A DNA stretch of 23,178 nucleotides from DATGHS01 sp035307785 (GTDB lineage Bacteria > Planctomycetota > Planctomycetia > Gemmatales > Gemmataceae): NCBI GenBank assembly GCA_035307785.1, contig DATGHS010000075.1, forward strand, positions 1 through 23,178, read 5' to 3'. Shown one piece after another: positions 20,816 to 23,178 of the stretch. Position numbers and translations under genes: made by a program. The notes beneath the pieces were generated by a model. That model did not search any database. It was given only the letters and a program-made list of their open reading frames with translations, and was not told where the DNA came from. Every line of letters starts with the position of its first letter. The stretch's first letter is position 1.

Positions 20816-21358
20816 TTAGACTTTCTTCATCGCAACCTGGATGTACTGCTCGCGCCGCCTATGAATTTGACGGGTGAAGAGCGTTATGTGGCCATCGTTG
20901 GGGTCGAAGCGCGCACGCAGGAAGGTCGGGTTTCCCTCGCGGCGATCCTTGTTCATCAAGTCCTCGATCGAATCGAATATCCCGGAGATGTCATAGTTTG
21001 CACGGCGAAGGCGTTCGTCTTCCAGCCGGCGCTGTCCCTGGGCGTCGAGCAACGGCTCCGGTTCTTTGCCGTTGACCAGGAAGCCGGTCACCTTGCCGTC
21101 GCGGACCTCGACTTGGAACTGATCGACGAGGGTTCCCCGGCGACCATCATCGGATACATACTCGCGCGAAAAGACAATGTGCAGATCATAGTTTATCGGC
21201 CGCTTCTGGGCCCACAGCGCACGTGCAGCGTTCAGTTTTTCCAGGGTCAACGGCTCGCCCACGTTGTAAGCGTAGTTGATGCCCATCGCGAGCAGGCCAA
21301 GGATGCCCAGAACCACAAAGACCCAGAGCCAGCGACGATTTCTTTTTATTTCAGACAT
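20816..21358 (-). CDS. Membrane-anchored DUF6174-like protein
   Basis: Encodes 180 residues. A basic N-terminus and one membrane helix (about 9-29, RWLWVFVVLGILGLLAMGINYAYN) anchor it, most of the chain being outside the cytoplasm. The soluble part has LEKLNAARALWAQKRPINYDLHIVF, FQVEVRDGKVTGFLVNG and IFDSIEDLMNKD...FLRARFDPNDGHITLF, an order of segments that matches DUF6174-type domains, which are small, uncharacterised and often lipoproteins. The start at 21358 has no good ribosome site; the 85 bases before it are occupied by the GGAATTC repeat at 21390-21446. It is in the same direction as glgC and could be the tail of that operon. Confidence 0.7.
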   Translation of the reverse strand: MSEIKRNRRWLWVFVVLGILGLLAMGINYAYNVGEPLTLEKLNAARALWAQKRPINYDLHIVFSREYVSDDGRRGTLVDQFQVEVRDGKVTGFLVNGKEPEPLLDAQGQRRLEDERLRRANYDISGIFDSIEDLMNKDRREGNPTFLRARFDPNDGHITLFTRQIHRRREQYIQVAMKKV

Positions 21359-21389
21359 GAATCAAATTGGGAATTTGGAAGTCGGAACA

Positions 21390-21446
21390 CGGAATTCGGA
21401 ATGAAAGGCAGCTAATTCCGCATTCCGAATTCCGCATTCCGAATTC
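21390..21446. repeat. 14-bp tandem repeat and inverted repeat at glgC 3' end
   Basis: ATTCCGCATTCCGA occurs twice in tandem (21415-21442). In addition, CGGAATTCGGAATG (21390-21403) is the perfect inverse of CATTCCGAATTCCG (21421-21434). The right end overlaps the glgC stop codon at 21445-21447. It resembles short GGAATTCGGAAT-type intergenic repeats. Confidence 0.75.
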
Positions 21447-22686
21447 ATTTTCTAAACGTGTGTCCTTTCGGCACAATGGCCACGCCGCCTTCAGTGACCG
21501 CAAGGCCGTTGGCTCGGTCGGTTTCGGCATTGAAGCCGATTTCCATCTTCTCGGGAATCACCACATCCTTGTCGATGATCGCGCGGCGGATGCGGCAATA
21601 GCGGCCCACGTTAACATTGTCGAAGAGGATCGATTCCTCCACGTGAGCATAGCTGTTGATGCGCACTTGCGGCGCTAGGATGCTCCGCCACACGCGGCCG
21701 CCCGAGACCACGCAGCCATTGCAGACAATGCTATCGTGCGCTTCGCCGCGGCGAACGTAGCCGATGGGGCCTTCGCTGTAGAACACGAATTTGGGAGGCG
21801 GCAACTGCGGCTGCAGCGTGCGGATCGGCCAGTCTTCGTCGTACAGGTTCAACACGGGAGCAACGGAGACAAGATCCATGTTCGCCTGGAAATAGGCGTC
21901 GAGCGTGCCGACATCGCGCCAGTAGGGGTTTTCTTTCTTGTTGCGGTCGCGAAAGCGATGCGCCACCACCAGATATTCTTCCGGCTTCGCCAACATGCCG
22001 GGAATGATATTCTTGCCGAAATCGTGATTGCTGTTTGGGTTGCCGGCATCTTGAATCAGCAATTCGTACAGAAGTTCCGCCGTGAACACGTAAATGCCCA
22101 TTGATGCCAGAAAGTGATTCGGGTCCGTGGGCATCGGGTCAGCCTTATCCGGCTTCTCGATGAATCCGGTCACGCGGCTATCGCGGTCGGTGGCCACCAC
22201 GCCGAAGTGCTTGCTTTCCGACAACGGCACCGGAATGCAGCCAATTGTCAGGTCCGCCTGATTGTCGATGTGCTGCTGAATCATGTCGGCGTAATTCATC
22301 TTGTAGATGTGGTCGCCGGCCAGAATCAAAATGTACTTTGGCTTCTCCGACTCGATGCTGTAAATGTTCTGGTAAATAGCGTCAGCGGTGCCCGCATACC
22401 ACTGCTCGTGCAGGCGCTGCTGCGGATGGACCACGTCGATAAACTCGTGCAGCTCCGGGCTCAGGAAAGTCCAACCCTGGCGAATGTGCCGGTCGAGGCT
22501 CTGCGCCTTGAACTGCGTGAGCACCAGGACTTTCCGCAAGTCGCTGTTCAGGCAATTCGAAAGTGTGAAGTCGATAATGCGGTAGAGCCCGCCGAACGGC
22601 ACCGCCGGCTTGGCTCGATCCCGCGTGAGCGGCTCCAACCGTGTGCCCTTGCCGCCGGCGAGGATGAGAGTCAGTACGTCTTTCAC
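21445..22686 (-). CDS. glgC: Glucose-1-phosphate adenylyltransferase
   Basis: Encodes 413 residues, the normal length for bacterial GlgC. It makes ADP-glucose from ATP and glucose-1-phosphate, the committed step of glycogen synthesis. Motifs: LILAGGKGTRLEPLT (7-21, nucleotide binding), RAKPAVPFGG (24-33), YAGTADAIYQN (97-107), ILAGDHIYKMNY (121-132, metal-binding Asp125), GFIEKP (174-179), SMGIYVF (195-201). The C-terminus is a left-handed beta-helix-like region (SIVCNGCVVSGGRVWRSILA...). The GTG at 22686 has GGAGG eight bases upstream. It follows the GT4 gene by 30 bases in the same direction, so both are one transcript. The stop codon overlaps the repeat at 21390-21446. Cytoplasmic. Confidence 0.97.
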   Translation of the reverse strand: MKDVLTLILAGGKGTRLEPLTRDRAKPAVPFGGLYRIIDFTLSNCLNSDLRKVLVLTQFKAQSLDRHIRQGWTFLSPELHEFIDVVHPQQRLHEQWYAGTADAIYQNIYSIESEKPKYILILAGDHIYKMNYADMIQQHIDNQADLTIGCIPVPLSESKHFGVVATDRDSRVTGFIEKPDKADPMPTDPNHFLASMGIYVFTAELLYELLIQDAGNPNSNHDFGKNIIPGMLAKPEEYLVVAHRFRDRNKKENPYWRDVGTLDAYFQANMDLVSVAPVLNLYDEDWPIRTLQPQLPPPKFVFYSEGPIGYVRRGEAHDSIVCNGCVVSGGRVWRSILAPQVRINSYAHVEESILFDNVNVGRYCRIRRAIIDKDVVIPEKMEIGFNAETDRANGLAVTEGGVAIVPKGHTFRK

Positions 22687-22716
22687 AAACTGCTCCTCCG
22701 CTGAGTGCTCCTGCTG

Positions 22717-23178
22717 TCAGGGTGACAGATGGGGAGAGGAATTGCAACCGGCAGGGGAAAATAAATCGGCGTAGAGTTCCAGCCACTGTTTCACGATTCG
22801 GGTCGGGCCGAAGCGGGTAGCCCAGGTGCGACCGAATCGCGCCAGCGTGCTTCGTAGCACCGGGTCATCAAGGATACGGCGACTTGCCTGGGCGAAATCG
22901 GAGGCAGTTTCGGAGGCGACCAAAATGCCAGCCTCGTTGTTACCCAGCAATTCTACGAACTCCGGCAAGCGCGGGGCGACGACTGGGCAGCCCGCCGCCA
23001 GCGCTTCGAGCGCGAAATTGTGTCCGCCGCGCCGGCCGCAGATCCAGGCCAGCTCGGCCAGGCCGACGAACTGCGGAACGTCGTCTCGATTACCGAGGAA
23101 CTTCACGCGATTGTCCCGCGGGCCACGCGAACGGCTAAAAGCCTCGACCACCCGTCGCTCGGGCCCATCGCCGGCGAT
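22717..23178 (-). CDS. GT4-type glycosyltransferase, C-terminal part
   Basis: The 5' end lies beyond the window; 153 residues are visible. It begins IAGDGPERR, the GT4 UDP/NDP-sugar signature start of the C-terminal Rossmann domain, followed by VKFLGNRDDVPQFVGLAELA and FALEALAAGCPVVAP...EFVELLGNNEAGILV. GT4 enzymes add a sugar from an activated donor with retention of configuration, and the partner glgC suggests, but does not prove, a link to glucan or glycogen synthesis. Of the E-x7-E pair expected in GT4 enzymes, the first Glu is replaced (RRGGHNFALE where SLYEGFGLVLLE-like wording is usual). It ends 30 bases before glgC. Confidence 0.85.
   Translation of the reverse strand: MAGDGPERRVVEAFSRSRGPRDNRVKFLGNRDDVPQFVGLAELAWICGRRGGHNFALEALAAGCPVVAPRLPEFVELLGNNEAGILVASETASDFAQASRRILDDPVLRSTLARFGRTWATRFGPTRIVKQWLELYADLFSPAGCNSSPHLSP

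Overview
The window is GC-rich and gene-dense bacterial chromosome, most likely from a planctomycete of the Gemmata group. Several gene types together point there: a short secreted protein resembling the Gemmata paralogous family TIGR03066 (541-918), a secreted protein whose N-terminus carries the planctomycete-type LEALEGRLVP sorting-like motif (1278-2489), a large Asp-box propeller protein, a PQQ-type propeller protein starting DWPQFLGPN after its signal peptide, a two-domain acetyl-xylan-esterase-like hydrolase and a DUF1570-type HExxH protein. I see no rRNA, tRNA, CRISPR array, transposase or integrase.

Layout. 1-290 is the end of a WD40 protein (+). 541-4146 holds minus-strand genes (TIGR03066-like, surface-type protein, SDR oxidoreductase). 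The surface-protein gene lies between two direct copies of a 104-bp repeat, and a gene-poor stretch (2490-3372) follows. 4311-7541 encodes an 11-Asp-box propeller protein upstream of the SDR gene. 7843-10650 is a compact three-gene operon (-): two tandem secreted paralogs with PEGA-like C-termini and then a four-helix membrane protein. None of the three has a known function that I recognise, and this is the best candidate for an undescribed system. 10906-12284 is a VOC + GNAT pair (-) with a clear promoter, divergent from a secreted PQQ-like propeller gene (12492-13715, +). 13766-16169 carries a tiny basic protein and the secreted esterase (-). 16321-17190 carries rex and a probable tiny membrane protein (-). 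17477-17758 encodes a small secreted four-cysteine protein (+) with a textbook terminator. 17922-18710 is a secreted alpha/beta hydrolase (-), divergent from the DUF1570-type peptidase-like gene (18946-20334, +). A stand-alone SWIM zinc-finger protein (20458-20790, +) converges on a DUF6174-like membrane-anchored protein (20816-21358, -). The window ends in glgC and a GT4 glycosyltransferase that runs off the edge (-).

Functional picture. Most products are predicted to be exported: propellers, hydrolases, a putative metallopeptidase and surface proteins, consistent with the large secreted proteome of planctomycetes. Cytoplasmic functions are sparse: SDR, VOC, GNAT, Rex and GlgC. The intergenic DNA is unusually rich in hairpins and short repeats (1206-1247, 7677-7741, 13726-13781, 16255-16496, 18796-18853, 20338-20380, 21390-21446). 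Two of these run into coding sequence and supply the stop codon (13766) or abut it (21445). Start sites were chosen from Shine-Dalgarno position, signal peptides and promoter position. All homology calls are from reading the sequence, without database searches.
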